A stretch of DNA of 49,688 bases from Vibrio owensii CAIM 1854 = LMG 25443. Lineage in GTDB: Bacteria > Pseudomonadota > Gammaproteobacteria > Enterobacterales > Vibrionaceae. Positions 43,715 to 49,688 of the stretch are shown here, one piece after another. The notes under the pieces were generated by a model. The model was given only the letters and a program-made list of their open reading frames with translations, was not told the DNA's origin and ran no database searches. The translations under genes were made by a program, and so were the position numbers. The stretch is from contig NZ_JPRD01000010.1 of the NCBI RefSeq assembly GCF_000817815.1, positions 1-49,688 of the forward strand. The letters are read 5' to 3'. Every line of letters begins with the position of its first letter. Position 1 is the stretch's first letter.

Positions 43715-43776
43715 CAAAGCATTCAAGAGGGACTCTCAACGCGGCGCGTTGTTCGCCCCTTAATGCGACGTTAGTT
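43709..43776 (+). repeat. attC4, unusually short (68 bp)
   Basis: Outer site GCCTAAC, inner site GTTAGTT; GGGACTCTCAACGCGGCGCG leads into a short arm ending CGCCCCTTAATGCGACG. It is about half the length of the other ten attC sites. The outer site is complementary to the left junction of cassette 4 (GTTAGGC), and its TAA is the stop codon of the gene. Confidence 0.92.
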
Positions 43777-43795
43777 TTTTCTTGGAGTTATGTGG

Positions 43796-44554
43796 ATGTG
43801 GCAGTTCGTTGGTGAGATTGAATATGAGTGTTCAAGTTGTTCATCTTATGGAGAAATACCGATAGATGAGTTTGACTGTGAGTGTCTTGGTGGCAGTGAG
43901 CGCTCAATGGGTGACGAGGAGATTTACGAATTATCCTGCGCTTTTGAATGTGACGACTGCGCCCGCCCGATCAACTTGGCTTTCGAAGTTTCTGAGTATC
44001 CTATTGGTCTTATAAATTTCATAATCGACAAATGTGATGGCGCAACTGCCCTTAACGAACCCGATATCGAATATATTCGTGAAATTTATTCAGCTAGAGA
44101 CCTCTTCGACCTTTATAGTTCTGTATCGGAATTAGTTATAGCTTTACAAGCTGAGCCTGCTTGGCTTACTGAATTAGAACCTCGTCAGTTCGAAGAAGTA
44201 ACTGCAGAAATTTTCCGAGATAAGGGTTTTGAAGTTGAGTTAACCAAACGTACAAGAGACGGTGGCAAAGATGTTATTGCGTTCCATAAAGACCAACTCG
44301 GTATACGATCCAAATATATCATCGAATGTAAGCATTATGCTGATACCAATAAAGTTGGAGTAGACATCGTAAGAGCATTGTATGGCGTTAAAAACTCTCG
44401 TTCCGGCGGCAATGTAGGAATCATCGTAACCACATCTACTTTTACATCGGGAGCAAGAGAGTTCATTGAGAATGAGGCAACAACGAATTTAGATTTAACT
44501 TTGGCAGACAAAGAGCAATTACTTGAGTGGTTAAAGGGTTACGGAAAAAACTAA
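43796..44554 (+). CDS. Cassette 5: zinc-ribbon and Mrr-type endonuclease domain protein
   Basis: A 252-residue protein. The N-terminal part has CxxC pairs (Cys12/15 and Cys52/55) that may bind zinc. Residues about 128-250 form an Mrr_cat (PD-(D/E)xK) domain: PRQFEEVTAEIFRDKGFEVE, RTRDGGKDVIAFHKD, YIIECKHYADTNKVG with the catalytic E-C-K, and VGIIVTTSTFTSGAREF. Mrr-type proteins cleave modified or foreign DNA, so an anti-phage role is likely but not proven. GGAG lies 8 bases before the ATG at 43796; the ATG at 43790 is only 2 bases from it. Its stop codon lies in the attC outer site. Confidence 0.87.
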   Translation: MWQFVGEIEYECSSCSSYGEIPIDEFDCECLGGSERSMGDEEIYELSCAFECDDCARPINLAFEVSEYPIGLINFIIDKCDGATALNEPDIEYIREIYSARDLFDLYSSVSELVIALQAEPAWLTELEPRQFEEVTAEIFRDKGFEVELTKRTRDGGKDVIAFHKDQLGIRSKYIIECKHYADTNKVGVDIVRALYGVKNSRSGGNVGIIVTTSTFTSGAREFIENEATTNLDLTLADKEQLLEWLKGYGKN

Positions 44555-44674
44555 CAAACTGTTTAAGAGTGATTCGCAACGCGTGGCATTTTTACCATGC
44601 GTTGGTTTAAGTGACTAAGGTGGTATGCGGAAACATCGGTATTGCGTTGCTCACACCTTAACAGGGCGTTATGT
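44549..44674 (+). repeat. attC5 (126 bp)
   Basis: Outer site AACTAAC, inner site GTTATGT. It is nearly identical in sequence to attC1. The outer site is complementary to the left junction of cassette 5 (GTTAGTT). Confidence 0.95.
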
Positions 44675-44701
44675 GTATTTAGAAGAACAAGGAAAGTTCA
44701 C

Positions 44702-45088
44702 ATGAAAAATATTGCGATGGGCGTGGTCGTAAGAGATGGAAAAGTTCTTATCCAAAAGCGCTTCAGACGAGGGCAAGGAATGGTATTTGAATTCCCAGGC
44801 GGTTCTATTGACCCTGGTGAGTCAGGGAATCAAGCAGCAGTTAGAGAGCTGTGGGAAGAAACGGGACTGCAAGGTTTAAAGCGACTCGGTAGTCATCAAG
44901 CTAAAAATGATTTTGGTGGTGAAATTCATTATGTTGTTTTACGTGCGGGTAATGATACTGAGCCTCAGATGATTGATGAAGTTAGGCAGCAAACTTTCTT
45001 TTGGCTTGAGCCAAGTGCTATTCCACTTGGTGATTTTTATCGAGCTGATATCGAATTTATAGAGAATCACTTAAGCCAATACACATAA
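44702..45088 (+). CDS. Cassette 6: Nudix hydrolase
   Basis: A 128-residue enzyme with a full Nudix box: GGSIDPGESGNQAAVRELWE followed by ETGL. The MutT-like start MKNIAMGVVVRDGKVLIQKR and length suggest a compact nucleoside-diphosphate-X pyrophosphatase, possibly for oxidised nucleotides; the substrate is not predictable. AAGGAA precedes the ATG. Reading frames starting further upstream lie inside attC5 and are not used. The TAA stop is part of attC6. Confidence 0.88.
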   Translation: MKNIAMGVVVRDGKVLIQKRFRRGQGMVFEFPGGSIDPGESGNQAAVRELWEETGLQGLKRLGSHQAKNDFGGEIHYVVLRAGNDTEPQMIDEVRQQTFFWLEPSAIPLGDFYRADIEFIENHLSQYT

Positions 45089-45207
45089 CAAACGCTTCAA
45101 GACGGATTCGCAACGCGTGGCACTTTTATCATGCGTTGATTTTAGTGATTTAGGTGGAATGCGGAAACATCGTATTGCGTTGCTCACCACTTAAGCGGGC
45201 GTTATGT
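45083..45207 (+). repeat. attC6 (125 bp)
   Basis: Outer site ACATAAC, inner site GTTATGT. It differs slightly from the others (CTTCAAGACGGATTC, and CACCACTTAAGCGGGC near the inner end). The outer site is complementary to the left junction of cassette 6. Confidence 0.95.
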
Positions 45208-45222
45208 GGTTGGAGAGAAATT

Positions 45223-45576
45223 ATGAATCCATCAGCGGTTCTTGTTCATGTCCCAGATGTAGCGAAAGGGCTTGAATGGTATAAGAAAGCTTTTCCAGAA
45301 GCCGTTCCGGTTTATCATCCTGACTTTGACTTCACAGCGCTTGATCTAAATGGTTTCTCCCTAGAAATAGCCCAAGCAGATAAAAAGGTTGGTGCTGGTA
45401 AAAGTGGCACAGTTGTTTACTGGTCAGTAGATAACTTATGTGTTGCTCTAGCTCATTTTCAAAAACTAGGTGCGCGCCTTTATCGCGGACCAATGGAAAT
45501 TGAAGATGGTCTTTCAATGTGCCAAGTTGAGGATTCATTTGGAAACTTAATAGGACTACGTGGGAAAACCACATAA
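45223..45576 (+). CDS. Cassette 7: VOC-superfamily (glyoxalase/bleomycin-resistance fold) protein
   Basis: A 117-residue protein with the paired beta-alpha-beta modules of the vicinal oxygen chelate fold: LVHVPDVAKGLEWYKKAFPE, FDFTALDLNGFSLEIAQADK, VVYWSVDNLCVALAHFQKLG, and the final MCQVEDSFGNLIGLRG. Members include glyoxalases, dioxygenases and drug-binding resistance proteins; the ligand here is unknown. TGGAGAG lies just before the ATG. The stop codon overlaps attC7. Confidence 0.88.
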   Translation: MNPSAVLVHVPDVAKGLEWYKKAFPEAVPVYHPDFDFTALDLNGFSLEIAQADKKVGAGKSGTVVYWSVDNLCVALAHFQKLGARLYRGPMEIEDGLSMCQVEDSFGNLIGLRGKTT

Positions 45577-45696
45577 CAAATTGTTCAAGAGGGATTCGCA
45601 ACGCATGGCATTTCTACTATGCGTTGGTTTTAGTGTTTAAGGTGGCATGCGGCGGCATCGGTATTGCGTTGCTCACCCCTTAACAAGGCGTTATAA
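45571..45696 (+). repeat. attC7 (126 bp)
   Basis: Outer site ACATAAC, inner site GTTATAA. It has the standard blocks (TTCAAGAGGGATTCGCAACG and CACCCCTTAACAAGGC). The outer site is complementary to the left junction of cassette 7 (GTTATGT). Confidence 0.95.
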
Positions 45697-45719
45697 AGAT
45701 TAGGAGACTTTCACGATAA

Positions 45720-46352
45720 ATGGACTTAGTTGTTGACTTACTAAAAAGTGGTGATTACTGGATTGCGATTGTTGTAGTGATCGTAACTATTGCTATAAAT
45801 GCTCCTAGAGTAACCGAGTACTACTTCTTGCTTAGAAAAAATAGAATGGCTCAAATTTTATCTGCTTTACAAGAACCGAGTGTCTCGGAAGAACTAAAGA
45901 CTCATTTAAAAAACGAGCTAGATATTGAGTGTTTTAAAGGTATTCATGGTACCCGTGTTAGTTTCCCAATGTTAAAAGCAGTTTATGTACTTAATGAAAG
46001 GGTTGGGGCGACGGTCTCTTTCAGACATGTTTTGAAAACAGTCCAACTTTTACCTGATATTTCAGGTGTAGAACTTTTGTCGTATCGGGTCAGATTAAAT
46101 GTCCTAGATAAGGTTATTGCTTCTTATAATTTGGTGTTTGGATTGCTGATAGCTGGCTTTGGGTTCATAACATTTTTACTATCGATTTACTCCATTGTTA
46201 CTGGATTTGAGCCGAGCCTTCTTATTTCTGGTGTTATCTTCCTACCATTAGGCTTTTATATGCTCAATGATGGTAGTGCCTTGTTTTCTGTGTATCACAT
46301 CAATAGAGCACTCAATGACTATGAAAAGGCAACTGAGAAAAAATCTTTATAA
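45720..46352 (+). CDS. Cassette 8: membrane protein of unknown function
   Basis: A 210-residue protein with hydrophobic helices at about 13-28 (YWIAIVVVIVTIAINAP), 136-160 (YNLVFGLLIAGFGFITFLLS) and 168-187 (LLISGVIFLPLGFYMLNDGS). About 100 soluble residues lie between the first and second helix (LKTHLKNELDIECFKGIHGT), and a short soluble tail follows. No family is recognised. A membrane protein with a cytoplasmic middle part is a common layout for effector components of defence systems, but nothing here proves that. AGGAG lies 13 bases before the ATG, rather far. The TAA stop lies in attC8. Confidence 0.78.
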   Translation: MDLVVDLLKSGDYWIAIVVVIVTIAINAPRVTEYYFLLRKNRMAQILSALQEPSVSEELKTHLKNELDIECFKGIHGTRVSFPMLKAVYVLNERVGATVSFRHVLKTVQLLPDISGVELLSYRVRLNVLDKVIASYNLVFGLLIAGFGFITFLLSIYSIVTGFEPSLLISGVIFLPLGFYMLNDGSALFSVYHINRALNDYEKATEKKSL

Positions 46353-46472
46353 CAAATTGTTCAAGAGTGATTCGGCACGCGTGGCATTTTTACTATGCGT
46401 TGGTTTTAGTGGTTAAGGTGTTATGCGGGAGCTTCGGTATTGCGTGCCTCACACCTTAACAAGGCGTTAGCT
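46347..46472 (+). repeat. attC8 (126 bp)
   Basis: Outer site TTATAAC, inner site GTTAGCT. Close to attC2 in sequence (GATTCGGCACGCGTGGCA). The outer site is complementary to the left junction of cassette 8 (GTTATAA). Confidence 0.95.
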
Positions 46473-46553
46473 TCTCTTTTTTAGCCTTCATAATTTTCGA
46501 CTTATATGCTACTCTCACCAAGTTCGGTTTTTTCTATGTTGTTTCGATAACTG

Positions 46554-46581
46554 TTGACGCAGCGGTCAATATAGTTATACT
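46554..46581 (+). promoter_or_regulatory. Sigma-70-type promoter inside cassette 9
   Basis: TTGACG and TATACT are separated by 16 bases, close to consensus. Transcription would begin near 46588, just before the hairpin series. A private promoter is unusual for a cassette gene in the array orientation. Confidence 0.65.
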
Positions 46582-46587
46582 TTAGTT

Positions 46588-46720
46588 ATCGGTGCAGCAG
46601 ACATACCTTTTGGTATGACACCGCGTAACCTTCCAAGGTCGAGGCAGTGTCCGGTAATGACGTTCTGAATCCAAGATTATTTCTTGGCGAAGGCTCCCTA
46701 GTTGGAGCCTTTGTTATATC
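46588..46720 (+). ncRNA. Candidate structured RNA in cassette 9
   Basis: Between the promoter and the cassette gene there are at least four stems: CATACC/GGTATG with a TTTT loop (46602-46617); ACCTT/AAGGT (46628-46639), enclosed by GACAC/GTGTC (46617-46651); CCAAGA/TCTTGG (46671-46687); and AAGGCTCC/GGAGCCTT (46690-46711), followed by TGTTATAT. The last looks like a weak terminator that would let part of the transcripts reach the gene at 46747. No reading frame covers the region. It could be an independent RNA, an RNA antitoxin or a cis-regulatory leader. I match it to no known family. Confidence 0.55.
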
Positions 46721-46746
46721 TAGGGTATAGGAAAATAATAATAACT

Positions 46747-47298
46747 ATGGCTAAGCCAATCTTTAACCTACCAGATAAAGCTTATCAGTTTTGGAAAGAG
46801 TTTGAATTTGAAGGTACTCTCTATACCTTTGAGCATCTCAATGCTTGTAAACATGAGTTCACTCATCCTGAACGTGCAGAGAAATACACTTTGTATTTCA
46901 CTTTTTCCCATCACGCTTTTACCCGCTCACTAAAGTCTGGTGAAAACGCTTCTGATAAACAGGTCTATCCTTTTCCAAACGAAGATTTGAGAATGTTTGA
47001 TCTTGACCGCTACGAACTCTCCAAACATCTTCCGGGTATAATTTCCTCTTTACCTGAACAGTTTTGTTACCATGGTGGTTACAGTCGATACTGTAGTTGC
47101 AAGCTTGAAGACTCTAACGGGATAGAAGTTACTTATCAGATAGTTTATCGAGTTTGGAAAGAGCGAGGTAAAATGCGATTTCATATTGAAAGTGCATATC
47201 CATTGCAGAAAAAGCTGGGTAAAGTCAAAAAAGTCAATTTCTGGGTCATTTGTCATAATCTTCTTAAAGGCAAAAAACTACCTCAACCACCTCGATAA
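46747..47298 (+). CDS. Cassette 9: hypothetical protein downstream of a structured RNA
   Basis: A 183-residue protein with a basic C terminus (GKVKKVNFWVICHNLLKGKK) and no membrane helix. Recognisable blocks are YTLYFTFSHHAFTR, LDRYELSKHLPGII, FCYHGGYSRYCSCKLED and MRFHIESAYP. I recall similar blocks in uncharacterised proteins of mobile elements but know no function for them. The ATG at 46747 fits best, although its ribosome site is weak (TAGGA lies 15 or more bases upstream). An in-frame ATG at 46702 lies within the terminator-like hairpin. The promoter-RNA-hairpin-gene order resembles type III toxin-antitoxin loci, but no tandem RNA repeats or ToxN-like sequence are visible. Confidence 0.75.
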   Translation: MAKPIFNLPDKAYQFWKEFEFEGTLYTFEHLNACKHEFTHPERAEKYTLYFTFSHHAFTRSLKSGENASDKQVYPFPNEDLRMFDLDRYELSKHLPGIISSLPEQFCYHGGYSRYCSCKLEDSNGIEVTYQIVYRVWKERGKMRFHIESAYPLQKKLGKVKKVNFWVICHNLLKGKKLPQPPR

Positions 47299-47423
47299 GC
47301 TAACAAACAATTTAAGAGTGATTCCCCACGCTTGGCATTTTTGGTTTGGGTCTAGTTCAGTGTTTACGGCGTCCAATTTTAGTGTAGTGCTAGCGTGGCT
47401 CACACCTTAATTGGGCGTTATAA
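47298..47423 (+). repeat. attC9 (126 bp)
   Basis: Outer site AGCTAAC, inner site GTTATAA. It belongs to the variant group with CGCTTGGCATTTTTGGTTTG, shared with attC11. The outer site is complementary to the left junction of cassette 9 (GTTAGCT). Confidence 0.95.
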
Positions 47424-47550
47424 CTCTTTTGTCAGTTTCATTGTTACACAGCTAAGCTTGAAGCCCTTCGAGAACGGTTTACTTGTTGTTACTGCCGCTG
47501 CTGCTTTTGTGAGACCTTATCGCACAAATAACTGATAGGGAGATATTTTC

Positions 47551-48030
47551 ATGGCAGCACGTCCTAGCCTACTAAAAATGAAAGTTGCCTTTGCTAAGGT
47601 AAACAGAGATGTGTCTGAAGTAGGTGCCATTATCGGTGGTAAAGTAAATCACAATATTAATGTTTTAACGCCAGAGCAGGGGCGGTTTGAAAATGCTTGT
47701 GCGATACGTATGTCATATGCACTTAACTATGCAGGTTTCAAAGTCCCCTACATAAAAAACAAAACTGTCTCCGGTGGGCAGGGGAATTGGTACATCTATC
47801 GTGTGAAAGATTTGATCAACTTTTTGTATCAAAAATTTGGTGAGCCAGAGTTGGTGGTTCAAAGCCCCAATGCTAATAAACTTTCTGAATACAAGGGCAT
47901 TTTAGTTGTTGATGTAGATACTTGGTTAGACGCATCAGGTCATGCAAGTATTTGGACTGGTTCAAGATGTACAGATAGCTGTTACTTTCCGGACGCAAAA
48001 AAGGCTTATTTATGGAAATTAGAAGATTAG
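47551..48030 (+). CDS. Cassette 10: Tae4-type T6SS amidase effector
   Basis: A 159-residue protein matching the type VI secretion amidase effector family 4, which cuts the gamma-D-glutamyl-mDAP bond of peptidoglycan in the target's periplasm. Key parts: VSEVGAIIGGKVNHNI, the catalytic cysteine in FENACAIRMSYALN (Cys50), GNWYIYRVKDLINFL, the catalytic histidine in DASGHASIWTG (His131), and a likely disulfide pair Cys140/Cys144. It has no signal peptide, as expected for a protein exported by T6SS. Its 3' end overlaps the immunity gene by 19 bp. AGGGAG lies 10 bases before the ATG. No T6SS apparatus genes are in the window, so delivery must rely on a system elsewhere in the genome. Confidence 0.92.
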   Translation: MAARPSLLKMKVAFAKVNRDVSEVGAIIGGKVNHNINVLTPEQGRFENACAIRMSYALNYAGFKVPYIKNKTVSGGQGNWYIYRVKDLINFLYQKFGEPELVVQSPNANKLSEYKGILVVDVDTWLDASGHASIWTGSRCTDSCYFPDAKKAYLWKLED

Positions 48031-48377
48031 TAAGCAGTATAAGCATGGCTCTTTGTAGTCTCGGAGTTACCGCAAACCCACTCAGTACTCAAAGTGATGA
48101 GCAACTGTTTAAAAACTTCGCTCTCTCATCTTGTATTGCTACCTATTACAAAGACTCAGATGTTGCGAAAGATGCGATAACCGCAATGCAAGGCTATCGA
48201 GAGTTCTCCGAGCTTCCTTTAGAGTCATTCTTTGAGGTAAGCGAGCTATTAGGCACAGACGATATGTCTAAGTACAAATCAAAAAATGGTAACGTGATCG
48301 AGTTGGCTTACTGTGTAGACTTTTCTAATTCAGACGGCGTTAATAAGCTGTACATTAAGGCGAAATCAGAGTTATAA
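48012..48377 (+). CDS. Cassette 10: Tai4-type periplasmic immunity protein
   Basis: A 121-residue protein with a signal peptide (MEIRRLVSSISMALCSLGVTA, likely cut before NP), so it acts in the periplasm where the amidase would attack. The mature part fits the Tai4 immunity family: EQLFKNFALSSCIATYYKDS, AITAMQGYREFSELPLESF, KSKNGNVIELAYCVDF. It begins inside the effector gene in another frame, with AAGG 7 bases before the ATG, so the two are tightly coupled and any cell holding the cassette also has protection. The TAA stop lies in attC10. Confidence 0.9.
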   Translation: MEIRRLVSSISMALCSLGVTANPLSTQSDEQLFKNFALSSCIATYYKDSDVAKDAITAMQGYREFSELPLESFFEVSELLGTDDMSKYKSKNGNVIELAYCVDFSNSDGVNKLYIKAKSEL

Positions 48378-48497
48378 CAAACTGTTCAAGAGGGATTCGC
48401 AACGCGTGGCATTTTCACTATGCGTTGGTTTTTGTGTTTAAGGTGGTATGCGGGGGCTTCGGTATTGCGTTGCTCACCCCTTAACAGGGCGTTATAA
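48372..48497 (+). repeat. attC10 (126 bp)
   Basis: Outer site TTATAAC, inner site GTTATAA. It has the standard blocks (TTCAAGAGGGATTCGCAACG and CACCCCTTAACAGGGC). The outer site is complementary to the left junction of cassette 10 (GTTATAA). Confidence 0.95.
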
Positions 48498-48511
48498 ATT
48501 TTAGGTAAGTT

Positions 48512-49558
48512 ATGAGTAACAAAATTACAAAAAGACCAAAGCAGCTTGAAGAATTCGAGTTTTATAGTGAACTACCTGCAATTCCTGTAGCTGTAGACAA
48601 ATCATCATTGCACGACTTTCTTCAATTTGATTTATATGATTTAGACGGTATTCAACCTTTAGAATCATTCCACTTTGAAAAGAAAGGGGATGTGGTTGAA
48701 GTTCAACCAAGTGAGCGTTTGATTGATATTTATGAGCAAAAAAATATCCGCTTTCAGATGGTGAATATAGTCGCAAACCTTTATGGATTTAAAGAGGTCG
48801 ACGGCGTCTTATATGGAAAGCCATACTCGATCTGTTTACAGCCGATGAGTAAAAGAGGCAAAGTGACAAAAGTTGAAGCTGGTTTTTTTAGAAACTTCCG
48901 TCTAGATAAGCTTGATGGTGACGATTCTTACTTAGGTTTTAACCCCTTTAAGCTCGGTTATGATATGTATGGTAAGTACAGTACATTTATATCTATGGGC
49001 AAAATAGATGAATACGCTGATATGGTTGGTTTTACTCTTGGAACTTATGCTCTAGCGGAAAACTGGAATTTTGACGATATATGCCTAGTCGAACTCAAGG
49101 ACTGCAACGAATTCTTGAAGAAAAAGTATCGAAAGTATCGAATTCGTCGTTATTTCAACAAGTTTGACAATATAAACCCTAGGAAAATATGGGGGTGTGA
49201 CTCTCCTATAGAATTGTTCTTGCTACAAGCATTTGACTCAATAGGGTTAGAGCCTGAGATTCAAACGGGAATTTTCGAAGATGGGAGCACGTATCCATCA
49301 TTGCATCACATGCTGAGCTCTAACAAGAGAGAGTGCGAAGTTAGGCAAATCACAGATGCAGATTTTTATTTTAGAGAACAAAAATTGGCAGTATTCTGTG
49401 ATTCAAATTCTTACCATAGCAGCCCTAAAAAGCGAGCAAAAGACAAAAAAATCGATGAGCAATTGGAGGCTCTTGGGATCAGAAGTATAAGATTGCGTGG
49501 CGGAGACATTAATGAAGATCCTATAGGGTGTGCAAAAAAAGTCGCAGAAAATTTATAA
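48512..49558 (+). CDS. Cassette 11: protein with a C-terminal Vsr/DUF559-like nuclease domain
   Basis: A 348-residue protein. Residues 1-225 are not recognised and form a soluble alpha/beta region ending in a basic stretch (KKKYRKYRIRRYFNKF). Residues about 228-348 look like a Vsr/DUF559-type PD-(D/E)xK domain: CDSPIELFLLQAFDSIGLEP, ITDADFYFREQKLAVFCDSN, SYHSSPKKRAKD and LGIRSIRLRGGDI. The likely catalytic residues are Glu234, Asp282/284 and Asp297. Such domains occur in mismatch nicking enzymes and in several anti-phage systems. The basic stretch may bind nucleic acid. The TAA stop lies in attC11. Function is unproven. Confidence 0.82.
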   Translation: MSNKITKRPKQLEEFEFYSELPAIPVAVDKSSLHDFLQFDLYDLDGIQPLESFHFEKKGDVVEVQPSERLIDIYEQKNIRFQMVNIVANLYGFKEVDGVLYGKPYSICLQPMSKRGKVTKVEAGFFRNFRLDKLDGDDSYLGFNPFKLGYDMYGKYSTFISMGKIDEYADMVGFTLGTYALAENWNFDDICLVELKDCNEFLKKKYRKYRIRRYFNKFDNINPRKIWGCDSPIELFLLQAFDSIGLEPEIQTGIFEDGSTYPSLHHMLSSNKRECEVRQITDADFYFREQKLAVFCDSNSYHSSPKKRAKDKKIDEQLEALGIRSIRLRGGDINEDPIGCAKKVAENL

Positions 49559-49678
49559 CAAACAATTTAAGAGTGATTCAGCACGCTTGGCATTTTTGGT
49601 TTGGGTCTAGTTTAGTGATTAAGGCGTTCAAATCGGGTTATGTGGTCGCGTGCTTCACACCTTAATTGGGCGTTATTT
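49553..49678 (+). repeat. attC11 (126 bp)
   Basis: Outer site TTATAAC, inner site GTTATTT. It belongs to the attC9-like variant group. The outer site is complementary to the left junction of cassette 11 (GTTATAA). The next cassette begins at 49673 and is cut off by the window end after 16 bases. Confidence 0.93.
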
Positions 49679-49688
49679 CCGCAACAGA

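Larger units (their letters stand above)
40548..49688 (+). mobile_element. Chromosomal integron cassette array (11 full cassettes and part of a 12th)
   Basis: Cassette borders are 40548, 41782, 42259, 43074, 43771, 44669, 45202, 45691, 46467, 47418, 48492 and 49673. Each cassette is one gene or gene pair plus an attC site. All genes point away from intIA, except the toxin-antitoxin pair of cassette 3. In seven cassettes the stop codon TAA is part of the attC outer core site. Base composition and gene novelty differ from the core region, as is usual for vibrio superintegrons. Confidence 0.95.

Noticed and set aside
44642..45222. Longer versions of the Nudix and VOC genes that begin inside attC5 and attC6
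   Set aside because: The extra codons are attC sequence (similar peptides arise from each attC); good ribosome sites precede the internal ATGs at 44702 and 45223.
46467..47423. A classical type III toxin-antitoxin locus in cassette 9
   Set aside because: No tandem RNA repeats and no ToxN/CptN/TenpN-like sequence are visible; only the general layout is similar.
41662..49678. Regularly recurring near-identical repeats that could suggest a CRISPR array
   Set aside because: The repeats are about 126 bp, are separated by whole genes, and have integron core sites; they are attC sites.

Overview
The window is a piece of a Vibrio chromosome, most like the V. parahaemolyticus / V. alginolyticus / V. 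harveyi clade. This rests on recognition of the proteins: AspC, AsnS, QueD, SdaA, FumA, YcjX-YcjF, TyrR and RimJ are all clearly gammaproteobacterial. An H-NOX gene paired with a hybrid kinase and a Vibrio-type integron integrase point to this clade. I ran no database search, so the species is not fixed.

Positions 1-39367 are core chromosome. From the left: a DEDDh exonuclease with a CBS/nucleotidyltransferase regulator; an outer-membrane beta-barrel protein; aspC; an HD-GYP phosphodiesterase; an alpha-galactosidase and Na+ symporter operon with a divergent LacI-type repressor and three CG-centred operators; two paralogous small proteins; a MocR-type regulator broken by a one-base frameshift at an A6 run; two small envelope proteins; asnS with a long leader hairpin; a chemoreceptor with a heme c motif in its periplasmic domain; a terminator-ended candidate RNA upstream of queD; a GAF-like/LuxR regulator; a 45-residue protein; a GNAT; a membrane winged-helix/EAL protein; sdaC-sdaA; a Nudix CoA hydrolase; the nitric-oxide sensor pair hnoX-kinase; pabB; a possible MITE; fumA; ycjX-ycjF-tyrR; rimJ, an HD hydrolase and a DUF2947-like gene.

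Positions 39368-49688 are the head of a sedentary chromosomal integron. It has the integrase gene intIA (minus strand) with a LexA-like box over its promoter, an attI core at 40547-40553, and then eleven complete cassettes plus the first bases of a twelfth. I located all eleven attC sites by their outer and inner core sites. In every cassette the outer R'' 7-mer is the exact reverse complement of the 7-mer at that cassette's own left junction, which confirms the boundaries. Ten attC sites are 125-129 bp; one (after cassette 4) is only 68 bp.

Cassette cargo in order: (1) unknown protein with an ExE-type nuclease-like motif; (2) TonB-C-like lipoprotein; (3) Phd/ParE-type toxin-antitoxin on the opposite strand with its own promoter/operator; (4) RibD/DHFR-like reductase; (5) Zn-ribbon plus Mrr-type endonuclease; (6) Nudix hydrolase; (7) VOC/glyoxalase-fold protein; (8) membrane protein; (9) promoter, structured RNA, terminator-like hairpin and an unknown protein; (10) a Tae4-type T6SS amidase effector overlapping a periplasmic Tai4-type immunity gene; (11) a protein ending in a Vsr/DUF559-like nuclease domain. 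The array therefore looks rich in conflict functions: interbacterial killing, candidate anti-phage nucleases, and addiction. The most notable items are the self-contained effector-immunity cassette (10) and the RNA-plus-protein cassette (9).
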